A DNA stretch of 33,648 bases from an uncultured Planctomycetota bacterium (GTDB lineage: Bacteria > Planctomycetota > GCA-002687715 > CAIWVZ01), in the NCBI GenBank assembly GCA_903916245.1, contig CAIWVZ010000353.1, positions 1 to 33,648 of the forward strand, given 5' to 3'. Of the stretch, positions 15,100 through 22,903 are shown one piece after another. A program made the translations under genes and the position numbers. The notes beneath the pieces were generated by a model. The model saw only the letters and a program-made list of their open reading frames with translations. It searched no databases and had not been told where the DNA came from. Positions within the stretch are counted from its first letter, which is position 1. Every line of letters begins with the position of its first letter.

Positions 15100-16926
15100 A
15101 TGCGGCGGCGCCTCCTCCTTCCTCTCCTTCTCGCGGGCCTTCTGCACGCGCAACAGTTCGCGGATCAAACCACGACCCGACTTCCGGCTCAGGCGATCTG
15201 GAGCGAGGAAGTCGATGCGGTCGACGTCGACGGAGACGGGGATCTCGATCTGATCTACGGAAAGGGTGACGGCTTCTCGGCGGCCTCCACCGCTCGCCAA
15301 AACACGATTCTGATCAACAACGGTTCCGGATTCTTCACCGACGAGACGACGACACGCTTTCCGGTGTTGCTCGGCCATACGAAAGACATCGACGCGGTCG
15401 ACGTCGATCGCGACGGGGATCTCGATCTCGTCCTCGCGAACGCCTGGGGACAACAACCGCGTCTTTGGATCAACAACGGAGCGGGATTCTTCACGGACGC
15501 CACGGCGACTCGGTTTCCCGCGCTGACGCTCCTGTCGTTCGGAACCGCGGCGGGAGACGTCGACGGGGACGGCGATCTCGATCTTCTCTTTTGCGATTCG
15601 GGCGCGACCCAATTCTCCGGATCCGGAGGCCAGCCCCGACTCTTTCTGAACGACGGAACCGGCGTCTTCTCGCAGGCGACGGCCGCCCGTCTTCCCCCGA
15701 TCGCGCTCCTCGGACAAGTCGACTGCGACTTTCTCGACGTCGACGGCGATTTCGATCTCGACGCGACGGTGACGAGTCGCGACGGACAAAGTGTGCTGTT
15801 GATCAACGACGGATTCGGCACGTTTACGTCGGGTTCCCTCCCGCCGGAAGGTACGGGCACCTACGAGTTCGAACCGGGCGACGTCGATGCGGACGGAGAC
15901 GTCGACATCTTCGTCGTCGGCGTGAGCGGCCTCTCCGAAGGGGTGTTGATCAACAACGGGAGCGGGACCTTCACGGCGTCGACGGCGGCGGTGGTCGGCA
16001 ACACCAGTTCGGACGACAACGACGCGTCGCTCGGCGATATCGACGGCGACGGCGATCTCGATGCGGTCGTGGGAGCGATTTCCACCGCGGAACGCGGACT
16101 GGTCAACGTATCCGGCGTCTTCACCTACCAATCGTCTCTCTTTCCGACGCTCGTAGATTCGAGCATGGACGGAGAACTCGCGGACGTCGACGGCGACGGC
16201 GATCTCGACTACGTGAGTGCCGTCGGCGAATCGGGAACGTTCCAAAATCGCGTCTACATCAACACGACCGGAACGCCGGACACGCGCCCTCCGCTCTTGC
16301 GGGTGGCGCTCTACGGTTCGGGAACGCCCTTCGGCGACATCCCCATTCGCTGCGTCGTTCGCGACGTGCTCGTGACGGAAGGCGATCCGGGATACACGGT
16401 GTCCGCGTCGGGCACGGTCAACGGCACCCCGTTCACGCTGCCCCTTCGTTGGTCGGGATCCGATCAGTTCCTCGGGGTGCTGACGACGGTCCCTCAAGGC
16501 GCCACCGTGGCCTTCACCGTCACGGCCGCCGATCGCCGCGGCAACGTCGTCGTCGGTGCCCCGGTGTCCTTCACCCCCACGGCTTTCCCCCCTCCACGCC
16601 TCGCCATCACGCCGCAGGGCGGCGGCGCCTTCACGGTCGTACTCGGTTCGGCGGCCCATCCCTTCGCCGAGGAACTCCTGTTCGTGTCGACCGCCGTCTC
16701 CGGACCACCCGGCGCCGGTCCGTTGCTCGGACTCGGAGGCGACGCTTGGTTCGTCGTTTCCCTACCGCCGGTGCTTCCGCCCCTCCACGCCTACCTCGAC
16801 GCTTCGGGCCAGCAAACGACCGTCTTCGGCCCGGGAAGCGTTCCGGTCGGATTCACGATCGACGCGCGGGCGGTCTTCCTCGGGCCGAATCCCGTGATGA
16901 CCAACCTCGTCCGCGTGACGTTCTAG
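15100..16926 (+). CDS. Secreted FG-GAP/VCBS seven-bladed beta-propeller protein
   Basis: 608 residues. The start at MRRRLLLPLLLAGLLHAQ is chosen because it begins a clean signal peptide and sits six bases after a -10-like element; an ATG at 15070 would put ten extra residues in front. Residues of about 20-395 carry seven near-identical calcium loops (DVDGDGDLDL type), about one per 50 residues, each followed by a hydrophobic strand and a LFINNGSG-like turn. This is the layout of a seven-bladed propeller. Residues 405-490 form an Ig-like or fibronectin-like beta domain. Residues of about 496-608 are a beta-rich terminal module resembling the end of the amidase at 19331-21883. The role is unknown; it is likely a secreted or surface adhesion-type protein. 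Confidence 0.9.
   Translation: MRRRLLLPLLLAGLLHAQQFADQTTTRLPAQAIWSEEVDAVDVDGDGDLDLIYGKGDGFSAASTARQNTILINNGSGFFTDETTTRFPVLLGHTKDIDAVDVDRDGDLDLVLANAWGQQPRLWINNGAGFFTDATATRFPALTLLSFGTAAGDVDGDGDLDLLFCDSGATQFSGSGGQPRLFLNDGTGVFSQATAARLPPIALLGQVDCDFLDVDGDFDLDATVTSRDGQSVLLINDGFGTFTSGSLPPEGTGTYEFEPGDVDADGDVDIFVVGVSGLSEGVLINNGSGTFTASTAAVVGNTSSDDNDASLGDIDGDGDLDAVVGAISTAERGLVNVSGVFTYQSSLFPTLVDSSMDGELADVDGDGDLDYVSAVGESGTFQNRVYINTTGTPDTRPPLLRVALYGSGTPFGDIPIRCVVRDVLVTEGDPGYTVSASGTVNGTPFTLPLRWSGSDQFLGVLTTVPQGATVAFTVTAADRRGNVVVGAPVSFTPTAFPPPRLAITPQGGGAFTVVLGSAAHPFAEELLFVSTAVSGPPGAGPLLGLGGDAWFVVSLPPVLPPLHAYLDASGQQTTVFGPGSVPVGFTIDARAVFLGPNPVMTNLVRVTF
15223..16209 (+). repeat. Seven coding repeats for calcium-binding propeller loops
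   Basis: A 27-base unit encoding D-V-D-x-D-G-D-x-D begins at 15223, 15400, 15556, 15736, 15880, 16036 and 16183, spaced 144-180 bases apart. The DNA (GACGTCGACGGNGACGGNGA) is almost identical between units, so recombination could change blade number. The repeat is explained by the protein fold. Confidence 0.85.
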
Positions 16927-16940
16927 CCCGCCCGATCCGC

Positions 16941-16946
16941 TACGAT
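16941..16946 (+). promoter_or_regulatory. Putative -10 element for a leaderless small membrane protein gene
   Basis: TACGAT ends six bases before ATG 16953 in a 26-base gap. No Shine-Dalgarno sequence is present. A GTGACG at 16915-16920 is the best -35-like match but its 20-base spacing is long, so the promoter is tentative. Confidence 0.4.
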
Positions 16947-16952
16947 CGCGCC

Positions 16953-17423
16953 ATGAGCAACGAGACCCCGACGGCCTTCGCGACCGCGCGCCCCTACATC
17001 CGCGCCCTTCTCGTGATCGCGGCTCTGCGTTACCTGCTCGACTGGTGGCGCAACCCGACCTTCTTCGACGCCTTCGGCGTCTACGGAGGATCGCTCGCGA
17101 TGATGCTGACCGTCGCATTCACAGGATCTCTGCGCGAACCGTCGCTCGGACGAACGCTCAAGATCACGACCTGGATCGCGTTCTGCGCGTGGTGGTTCCC
17201 CAACTTCGTCTCCTATCTGACGGCCCAATGGATCGGATGGACCCACGGACGCTTCGCCGAAGGGCGGGCGGCGCCGCCGGCGCAGGAATTCGCCGCCAAG
17301 TTCGTCAACGCCTTGTCGACCGCTTGCCTCACGACGGTCGTCGGCATCCTTTGGTGCGGCCTCCTCGGTATCCTCTGCATTTGGTTGCCGACGAAATGGT
17401 CGAAGCGTTCCGCGGCGGCATGA
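16953..17423 (+). CDS. Small membrane protein of unknown function
   Basis: 156 residues starting MSNETPTAF. About four hydrophobic segments are visible: around 16-33 (YIRALLVIAALRYLLDW), 42-58 (VYGGSLAMMLTVAF), 68-90 (TTWIAFCAWWFPNFVSYL) and 122-148 (ALSTACLTTVVGILWCGLLG). The C-terminal KWSKRSAAA is positively charged and so probably cytoplasmic. Between the third and fourth segments is a polar stretch rich in Ala and Pro. I do not recognise the family. It is followed four bases later by the HEAT/VWA gene, so the two are probably co-transcribed, but that gives no clear functional hint. Coding is supported by the compact fit between neighbours and the consistent membrane-protein character. 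Confidence 0.75.
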   Translation: MSNETPTAFATARPYIRALLVIAALRYLLDWWRNPTFFDAFGVYGGSLAMMLTVAFTGSLREPSLGRTLKITTWIAFCAWWFPNFVSYLTAQWIGWTHGRFAEGRAAPPAQEFAAKFVNALSTACLTTVVGILWCGLLGILCIWLPTKWSKRSAAA

Positions 17424-17427
17424 TCCG

Positions 17428-19287
17428 ATGAGAACGCGTGTCGCCTTCGCTCTCGTCGCAGCGCTTTTGGGCGGAATGGCAAAGGGCCAAGCCGTCGAAA
17501 CGGAACGCACGATCTTGGACTTCGAAGGAGGGCCGGAAGAAGGTTTCGCCGTCTCCGGACCTTGGAAGGCGGAGCGACGTCCCGACAGAGTCAAGTCGGG
17601 CACCCAATCGCTGCTCGTCACGTTCGTCCTTCCGGAAAAGTGGCCCGCGCTTCGAATCCCGAAGGACACGGTGGGTCGTCGTGGAGCGAAGCGTCTCACG
17701 GTCGACGTCTACAACCCCCAAGACGCGAACGTGAATCTCGGGGTTCGCGTGGACGACGGTCCTTCGAAGGGCGTCGAAGCGGAGATCCACCGCTCGTCAC
17801 GACGCCTCGAACCCGGATGGAATGAAGTCGTCATCGACGTCTCGGCGTTGCGGACGACGTCGGCGAGCCGCTTGCTCGATCCCGACGACATCGCCCAAGT
17901 CGTCCTCCACGTGACGCCTTCCGAAAAACCGATCGAGCTCGTGTTCGACCGCATGCGTCTGAAATTGGTGACGGATGCCGGAACTCCCGAAGGCGATGCG
18001 CGTGCTCTTCGCGAATTCGAAATCGGATGGGCCACGGCCGCGACCGCCGCCGCGAAGTCGTCGCTCCTCTCGACCTTGCGCGACGTCGACGTCCCGCGCC
18101 GCGTGAAACTGATCGACCGCGTGCTCGCGGAAGAATCCGCGCCGCTCGTCGTCGAAGACGCGATTCGCATCCTCGGAAGGACCAAAGCCGACGACGCCGT
18201 CGCGGAAACGATCGCCCGCACGCGCAAAGCCTCCGAAACCCATCGTTGGCGCCTCATCGAGGCCCTCGGTCGCATGCCGTCCGCCGCGGCACGCGAATGG
18301 CTCCTCGTCGCGGCACGCGATCGACGCACTCCCACCGATCAAACGGCCGCCGTTCGTGCCCTCATGCGCCGCGACGGCGTCACGCTTCTTCCCGAGCTCG
18401 AAGCCCACAAGGACGATCCGTGGCAACTCCGGGCCGCGAAGATCGAGGCTCTTCGAACGATCCGATCCGGCAACGCGATCGGCGGATTGATCCCCTACCT
18501 GAAGGACTCCAACGCCCGCATCCGCGACGAGGCGGGCGATGCGCTCGTCGGTCTCGCCGGCCGCGATCTCGGTGAGGACATCGGAGCGTGGACGCGGTGG
18601 TGGGACGCCAATCGCGGGACGTTCGACCCCGACGCCAAGGGCCCAAGAGCCGGTCGATCGTCGTACGGTTCGACGTCGTTCTACGGCATTCCCGTCCTTC
18701 CCGGGCGCATCGCGTTCGCCATCGATCTTTCGGGCTCGATGAAGGAGAAGCTCACGGCGGGTGCTCGCGCCTACGCCGCGAAGGCTCCGCATCTCAAAGA
18801 GAAGCGGCTCGAGACTCGGCTCGACCTCGCGAAGGAGGAACTCCAACACACCCTCGCGAAACTCCCGCCGCGTACGGCGATCCAGTTGCTCTTCTTCGGA
18901 ACACAAATCACCGCGTGGAAGAACGGTCGCATCATCGACGCCGACGAGGAGACGCGGGCGGACGCCCAAAAGCGGGTCCGCGCCCTGACGGCCGAAGGGT
19001 CCACGAACATCCACGGCGCGCTCCTGCGCGCCTTTCAGCCCGATCCGGATTGGTCGTTCGCGGAAAACCTGTCCCAAGGCGTCGATACGATTTTCCTCCT
19101 GACCGACGGAGAACCGTCGACCGGCGCGATCGTGAACGCGGGGGAACTCCTGGCGGATATCCGCGACCGCAACCGCGTGCGCCGCTTGAGGATCCACACG
19201 ATCGGGGTCGGTCTGCCGAATTCAAACTTCCTACGAAGTCTCGCGCGCGATTCGGGCGGGGTCTACGTCGACTTGGCGAAACCCTGA
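17428..19287 (+). CDS. Secreted HEAT-repeat protein with N-terminal jelly-roll-like and C-terminal VWA domain
   Basis: 619 residues. Signal peptide 1-22. Residues of about 27-182 look like a carbohydrate-binding jelly roll of the CIA30/CBM type (ILDFEGGPEEGF, then RLTVDVYNPQDANVNLGVRV and WNEVVIDVSAL). Residues of about 190-375 are HEAT-like helical repeats, ending IGGLIPYLKDSNARIRDEAGDALVGL. Residues 425-615 are a von Willebrand A domain with a complete metal site: D433, S435 and S437 in DLSGSM, T526 in EGSTNIHG, and D560 in LLTDGEPS. VWA domains with an intact site bind protein ligands through a divalent cation. The combination is common in Planctomycetota genomes, but no function has been assigned to my knowledge. 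The gene starts four bases after the preceding stop. Confidence 0.88.
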   Translation: MRTRVAFALVAALLGGMAKGQAVETERTILDFEGGPEEGFAVSGPWKAERRPDRVKSGTQSLLVTFVLPEKWPALRIPKDTVGRRGAKRLTVDVYNPQDANVNLGVRVDDGPSKGVEAEIHRSSRRLEPGWNEVVIDVSALRTTSASRLLDPDDIAQVVLHVTPSEKPIELVFDRMRLKLVTDAGTPEGDARALREFEIGWATAATAAAKSSLLSTLRDVDVPRRVKLIDRVLAEESAPLVVEDAIRILGRTKADDAVAETIARTRKASETHRWRLIEALGRMPSAAAREWLLVAARDRRTPTDQTAAVRALMRRDGVTLLPELEAHKDDPWQLRAAKIEALRTIRSGNAIGGLIPYLKDSNARIRDEAGDALVGLAGRDLGEDIGAWTRWWDANRGTFDPDAKGPRAGRSSYGSTSFYGIPVLPGRIAFAIDLSGSMKEKLTAGARAYAAKAPHLKEKRLETRLDLAKEELQHTLAKLPPRTAIQLLFFGTQITAWKNGRIIDADEETRADAQKRVRALTAEGSTNIHGALLRAFQPDPDWSFAENLSQGVDTIFLLTDGEPSTGAIVNAGELLADIRDRNRVRRLRIHTIGVGLPNSNFLRSLARDSGGVYVDLAKP

Positions 19288-19292
19288 TCCAC

Positions 19293-19322
19293 TTGTCGCG
19301 CCGCAGTCGGTTCGGCGACAAT
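19293..19322 (+). promoter_or_regulatory. Putative promoter of the amidase gene
   Basis: TTGTCG (19293-19298) and GACAAT (19317-19322) have an 18-base spacer. GACAAT ends eight bases before ATG 19331, so the mRNA would have almost no leader. There is no Shine-Dalgarno sequence in the 43-base gap. Confidence 0.5.
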
Positions 19323-19330
19323 ACCGCGGC

Positions 19331-21883
19331 ATGAAACGACTTCCGTCCCTCCTACTCGTGTTCCTCGCGGCGACCGTATTCGCGTCCGCACAGAACCCCG
19401 TCGGGGCGTTGTCGGGCAAGCGCGTCGTGATCTCACCCGGACACGGCTACTACTGGCACTCGACGCTCGGTTGGACCACGCAGCGGCCGTTGATCGACGA
19501 CGCCATCGAAGATCGACACACGAACGAAATCGTGATGGACCATCTTCTCGAATGGCTCGAAGGAGCGGGAGCCACGACGATCATGGTGCGCGGTCGGAGC
19601 CGGAACACCGAAGAGCATCTGATCGACAACGACGTCGCCTTCGGCGGTTACTCGGAATCGGGTGCATGGACCACCGGAGCTTCGACGGGCTTCGGCGGCA
19701 CCTACCGCTATGCGACCACGACGAACGTCGAGACGGCACGCGCGACCTTTTCGACCGTCATCACGAAACGTGGCGAGTTCCCCGTCTACATCAATTACGT
19801 CGCCTCGTCGAATCGCACGGCCGCCGCGCGGATCGAAATCGACCACGCCGCCGGGACATCCTTCCGCACCGTCGACATGACGCGCGACGGAAGTCGTTGG
19901 GTCTATCTCGGGACGTATCCCGGCAATCCCCTGTCGACCTTCCGCGTCCACGTCACCAACGCGTCGATCTCTCCCGGTGTCGTCATCGCGGACGCGGTCC
20001 GCGTCGGCGAAGGCATGGGGTCGATCGCCCGCGGCGGGACCTTGAGCGGTCAACCGCGTTGGCTCGAGTGCTCACGTTACTGGGCGCAGTTCAACGGAGC
20101 GCCGTCTTCGGTGTGGGACAGCACGTCGGGCGAAGATTCCACCGACGACGTATCGTGCCGACCGCGCTACGCGCAGTGGTGGGGCGTCGACGCCTTCTTC
20201 TCCCTGCATACGAACGCCGGAGGCGGTACGGGCACCGACAGTTTCATCCACAACACGAACGCGCCCGCCGGATCGATCGCCCTGCGCTCGAACGTCCACA
20301 CGCGGGTCATCTCCGACCTTCGTACCTATTGGGACCCGAATTGGACCGATCGCGGTGAAAAGACCGCGAATTTCGGCGAAGTCAACGGCGCGTATCAAAC
20401 GCACCCCGCGATGTTGATGGAACTCGCCTTCCACGACGCGCCGACCGGAGATCTCGTCTCGATCCACAATCCGAAGTTCCGACGCATCGCCGCGCGCGCG
20501 ATCTATCGGGGTCTCGCGGCCTACTTGGCTCCGGGTGTCCCCTTCACGCTCGACCCGCCCTCGGCGCTCGCTGTCGTCGGCACACCGGGCGGCACGCTTC
20601 AAGCCCGGTGGACGGCGGTTTCGGGAGCGAGCGGCTACCGCCTGCGCATCTCGAAAGACGGCTTCGCTTTCGACGACGGCGTCGTCGTCGCCGGCGGCAC
20701 GTCCACGTCGTGGACCTTCCCCGACCTCGCGGCCGGGGACGTGCGTTTCGTGAAGATCGCCGCGATCAACGGCGGCGGAACTGGACCGTGGTCGGAACCC
20801 ATCGGTGGCCGCGTCTCTCCGAACGGGACGTCGCCGCTTCTTCTCGTTCATGCGTTCGATCGTCGCGACCGTTGGGTCAAGGTGCCCGACAACCTCCACG
20901 ACGGCATGTCGCGCACGTCCGAAGCGTTGATCCAACTCGACGGAGCGATCTGGCCGTTCGACGGCGCCACGAACGAAGCGGTCTCCGGCGGACTCGTGCC
21001 TCTCACCCCCTACCGATCGGTCGGGTGGATCCTCGGCGAAGAATCCACCGTCGACGAGACGTTCTCCTCCGCCGAGCAGTCGATCATCGGGGCTTACCTC
21101 GCCGCGAACGGACGATTCTGGTTCTCCGGAGCGGAGGTGGGTTGGGATCTCGACAACCTCGGCACCGCTGCGGATCGCGCTTTCTACGAAGGCATTCTCG
21201 GACAGAATTATCTGACCGACGACGCGGGCACGTACACGACCACAGCGGTGACGACCGGACCTCTCGCACCGCTTCCGGCCATCACGTTCGACAACGGCTC
21301 GGGTGGCATCTACAACGTCGATTACCCGGATACCGTGGGCCCCGTCGCCGGTTCGACGTCCTCGATCGTCCTTCGGTATTCCACGGGTGCGGGCGCCGCG
21401 ATGTTGCGGGGAGACGGTCGCGTCCTCGGCATCGGCTTCCCGATCGATTCCGTGGCGAATCTCACCCAACGCGCGCACCTGCTCGAGCAGGTGCTCCGCA
21501 CGATGCTGCCGCTCCCGTTGCGTTTCGGGGCGGCGCCGACGCCGGGAGGCAACGTGCCCCTCGTCTACGAGTTCCCGCAATCGGCCAATCGACCGTTCTT
21601 CGCCGCGGCGGCCTTCGGCACCGCACCCGGAATCCCGCTCGGCGACGGACGCGAAGTACCGTTGGCGCCGGATGCGCTCACGGGCTTCTCGATCGATCCC
21701 GGTCAGTCGATCTTCACGGGCATGAGCGGCGTGTTGTCGTCGACGGGCATCGCTTTCGGCAACATCGCGATTCCGGCGGTCCCCGGACTCACGGGCCTCG
21801 AATTCTCGATGTCGGCCGTCACCCTGCTTCCGTCGGGTGCCGTCGGCGAAATCGCTCCCGCCGTGCGTCTCACGCTTCCCTGA
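19331..21883 (+). CDS. Secreted N-acetylmuramoyl-L-alanine amidase (Amidase_3) with inserted golvesin-like domain
   Basis: 850 residues. Signal peptide to about A20. The Amidase_3 zinc hydrolase is split. H38 in ISPGHG and E66 in HTNEI come first. A domain of about 120 residues (105-227, from YSESGAWTTG to VVIADAVRVG) that looks like the golvesin/xanthan-lyase C-terminal type follows. H293 in FSLHTNAGG and catalytic E364 in MLMELAFHD complete the site. A fibronectin III-like domain (about 407-495) follows. Residues 500-725 resemble a glutamine-amidotransferase-like fold (SPLLLVHAFDRRDRW, GAYLAANGRFWFSG), and 727-850 is a beta-rich terminal module shared with other secreted proteins here. The core should cut the MurNAc-L-Ala bond of peptidoglycan. 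The long C-terminal part may direct binding or export. Confidence 0.88.
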   Translation: MKRLPSLLLVFLAATVFASAQNPVGALSGKRVVISPGHGYYWHSTLGWTTQRPLIDDAIEDRHTNEIVMDHLLEWLEGAGATTIMVRGRSRNTEEHLIDNDVAFGGYSESGAWTTGASTGFGGTYRYATTTNVETARATFSTVITKRGEFPVYINYVASSNRTAAARIEIDHAAGTSFRTVDMTRDGSRWVYLGTYPGNPLSTFRVHVTNASISPGVVIADAVRVGEGMGSIARGGTLSGQPRWLECSRYWAQFNGAPSSVWDSTSGEDSTDDVSCRPRYAQWWGVDAFFSLHTNAGGGTGTDSFIHNTNAPAGSIALRSNVHTRVISDLRTYWDPNWTDRGEKTANFGEVNGAYQTHPAMLMELAFHDAPTGDLVSIHNPKFRRIAARAIYRGLAAYLAPGVPFTLDPPSALAVVGTPGGTLQARWTAVSGASGYRLRISKDGFAFDDGVVVAGGTSTSWTFPDLAAGDVRFVKIAAINGGGTGPWSEPIGGRVSPNGTSPLLLVHAFDRRDRWVKVPDNLHDGMSRTSEALIQLDGAIWPFDGATNEAVSGGLVPLTPYRSVGWILGEESTVDETFSSAEQSIIGAYLAANGRFWFSGAEVGWDLDNLGTAADRAFYEGILGQNYLTDDAGTYTTTAVTTGPLAPLPAITFDNGSGGIYNVDYPDTVGPVAGSTSSIVLRYSTGAGAAMLRGDGRVLGIGFPIDSVANLTQRAHLLEQVLRTMLPLPLRFGAAPTPGGNVPLVYEFPQSANRPFFAAAAFGTAPGIPLGDGREVPLAPDALTGFSIDPGQSIFTGMSGVLSSTGIAFGNIAIPAVPGLTGLEFSMSAVTLLPSGAVGEIAPAVRLTLP

Positions 21884-21890
21884 CGTTCGG

Positions 21891-21936
21891 TTGCGTCCCG
21901 CTGCCCGATGGGGCATTCTCACCCCTTGGGAGTCCA
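21891..21936 (+). promoter_or_regulatory. Promoter and Shine-Dalgarno of the sugar ABC operon
   Basis: TTGCGT (21891-21896) and CATTCT (21914-21919) are 17 bases apart, a good spacing for a housekeeping promoter. GGGAG at about 21928-21932 lies eight bases before ATG 21941 and is a reasonable ribosome site, so this operon has a short conventional leader, unlike several neighbours. Confidence 0.5.
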
Positions 21937-21940
21937 CGCC

Positions 21941-22903
21941 ATGCGCCTCGGAACGATCCTCGCCGTCCTCGCTCTCTTGCTCGCCGCCTGCGGCGATTCG
22001 AAGTCCCCCTCGAAGCGGGTCATCGCGGTCATTCCGAAGGGAACGACCCACGAGTTCTGGAAATCGATCCACGCCGGCGCCTTGAAGGCCGCCGCCGAAA
22101 GCGGCGTGGACATCGCGTGGAAGGGACCGCCGAAGGAAGACGACCGAGACGAGCAGATCAAAGTGGTCGAGGACTCGGTCACCCGTCGTGTCGCGGCCAT
22201 CGTTCTTGCCCCCCTCGACGAGGCGGCTCTCGCGACGCCCGTCGCCGAAGCCGCGAAAGACAAGATCCCCGTCGTCGTCATCGACTCGGATTTGAAGGGC
22301 GATGCCCACGCGTCGTTCGTCGCCACCGACAACGAAAAAGGTGGAGCGATGGCCGCGGAACGTCTCGGCACGCTTCTCGGCGGCAAAGGCCGCGTCCTCA
22401 TGCTCCGCTATCAGGTCGGATCGGCGTCCACGGAGAAGCGCGAGCGCGGCTTCCTCGCGGGGATCGCCAAGTTCCCCGGCATCACCATGGTGTCCGACAA
22501 CCAATACGCGGGCGCGACCGCCGAAGCCGCCTACGCCGCCGCCGAGAATCTTCTTCAGCGATTCCCCGAACTCGACGGCATCTTCTGCCCGAACGAGTCC
22601 GCGACGTTCGGCATGCTTCGCGCACTCACCTCGGTCGGCCGAAACGGCAAGGTGAAGTTCGTCGGATTCGACGCCAGTGCGAAACTCGCGGAAGCCCTGA
22701 AGACCGGTGATATTCACGGTCTCGTCCTGCAGAATCCGTTCCGCATGGGCTACCTCGGGGTCAAGACCGCTCTCGACGTGCTCGACGGAAAACTCGTCGA
22801 ACGTCGCATCGACACCGGCGTCGCCATGGCGACTCCCGACAACATGACGACTCCCGACATCGCGGAACTTCTGAACCCCAAGCTCCCCGAAAACGTCCGT
22901 TGA
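21941..22903 (+). CDS. Sugar ABC transporter substrate-binding lipoprotein (RbsB-like)
   Basis: 320 residues. Start MRLGTILAVLALLLAAC gives a lipoprotein signal with lipid cysteine C17; an upstream ATG at 21908 would spoil this leader. The mature part is a periplasmic-binding-protein type I fold (Peripla_BP_4): RVIAVIPKGTTHEFWKSIHAGA at the start, VAAIVLAPLDEAAL, KIPVVVIDSD, a VLMLRYQVGSASTEKRERGF hinge-region segment, and KVKFVGFDAS before DIHGLVLQNPFRMGYLG. This matches the ribose/xylose/allose class. The ligand is unknown. The gene follows a murein amidase, so an amino sugar or wall-derived sugar is possible but unproven. The stop overlaps the ATPase start as TTGA. Confidence 0.93.
   Translation: MRLGTILAVLALLLAACGDSKSPSKRVIAVIPKGTTHEFWKSIHAGALKAAAESGVDIAWKGPPKEDDRDEQIKVVEDSVTRRVAAIVLAPLDEAALATPVAEAAKDKIPVVVIDSDLKGDAHASFVATDNEKGGAMAAERLGTLLGGKGRVLMLRYQVGSASTEKRERGFLAGIAKFPGITMVSDNQYAGATAEAAYAAAENLLQRFPELDGIFCPNESATFGMLRALTSVGRNGKVKFVGFDASAKLAEALKTGDIHGLVLQNPFRMGYLGVKTALDVLDGKLVERRIDTGVAMATPDNMTTPDIAELLNPKLPENVR

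Noticed and set aside
15223-16209. Regular near-identical DNA repeats that could suggest a CRISPR array or minisatellite
   Set aside because: The repeats stay in frame and encode calcium-binding propeller loops, and the segments between them are coding and of uneven length.
20072-22717. Very long minus-strand open frame opposite the amidase and sugar-binding genes
   Set aside because: It crosses two well-supported plus-strand genes and their promoter gap, and its product is almost all charged residues with no recognisable domain.
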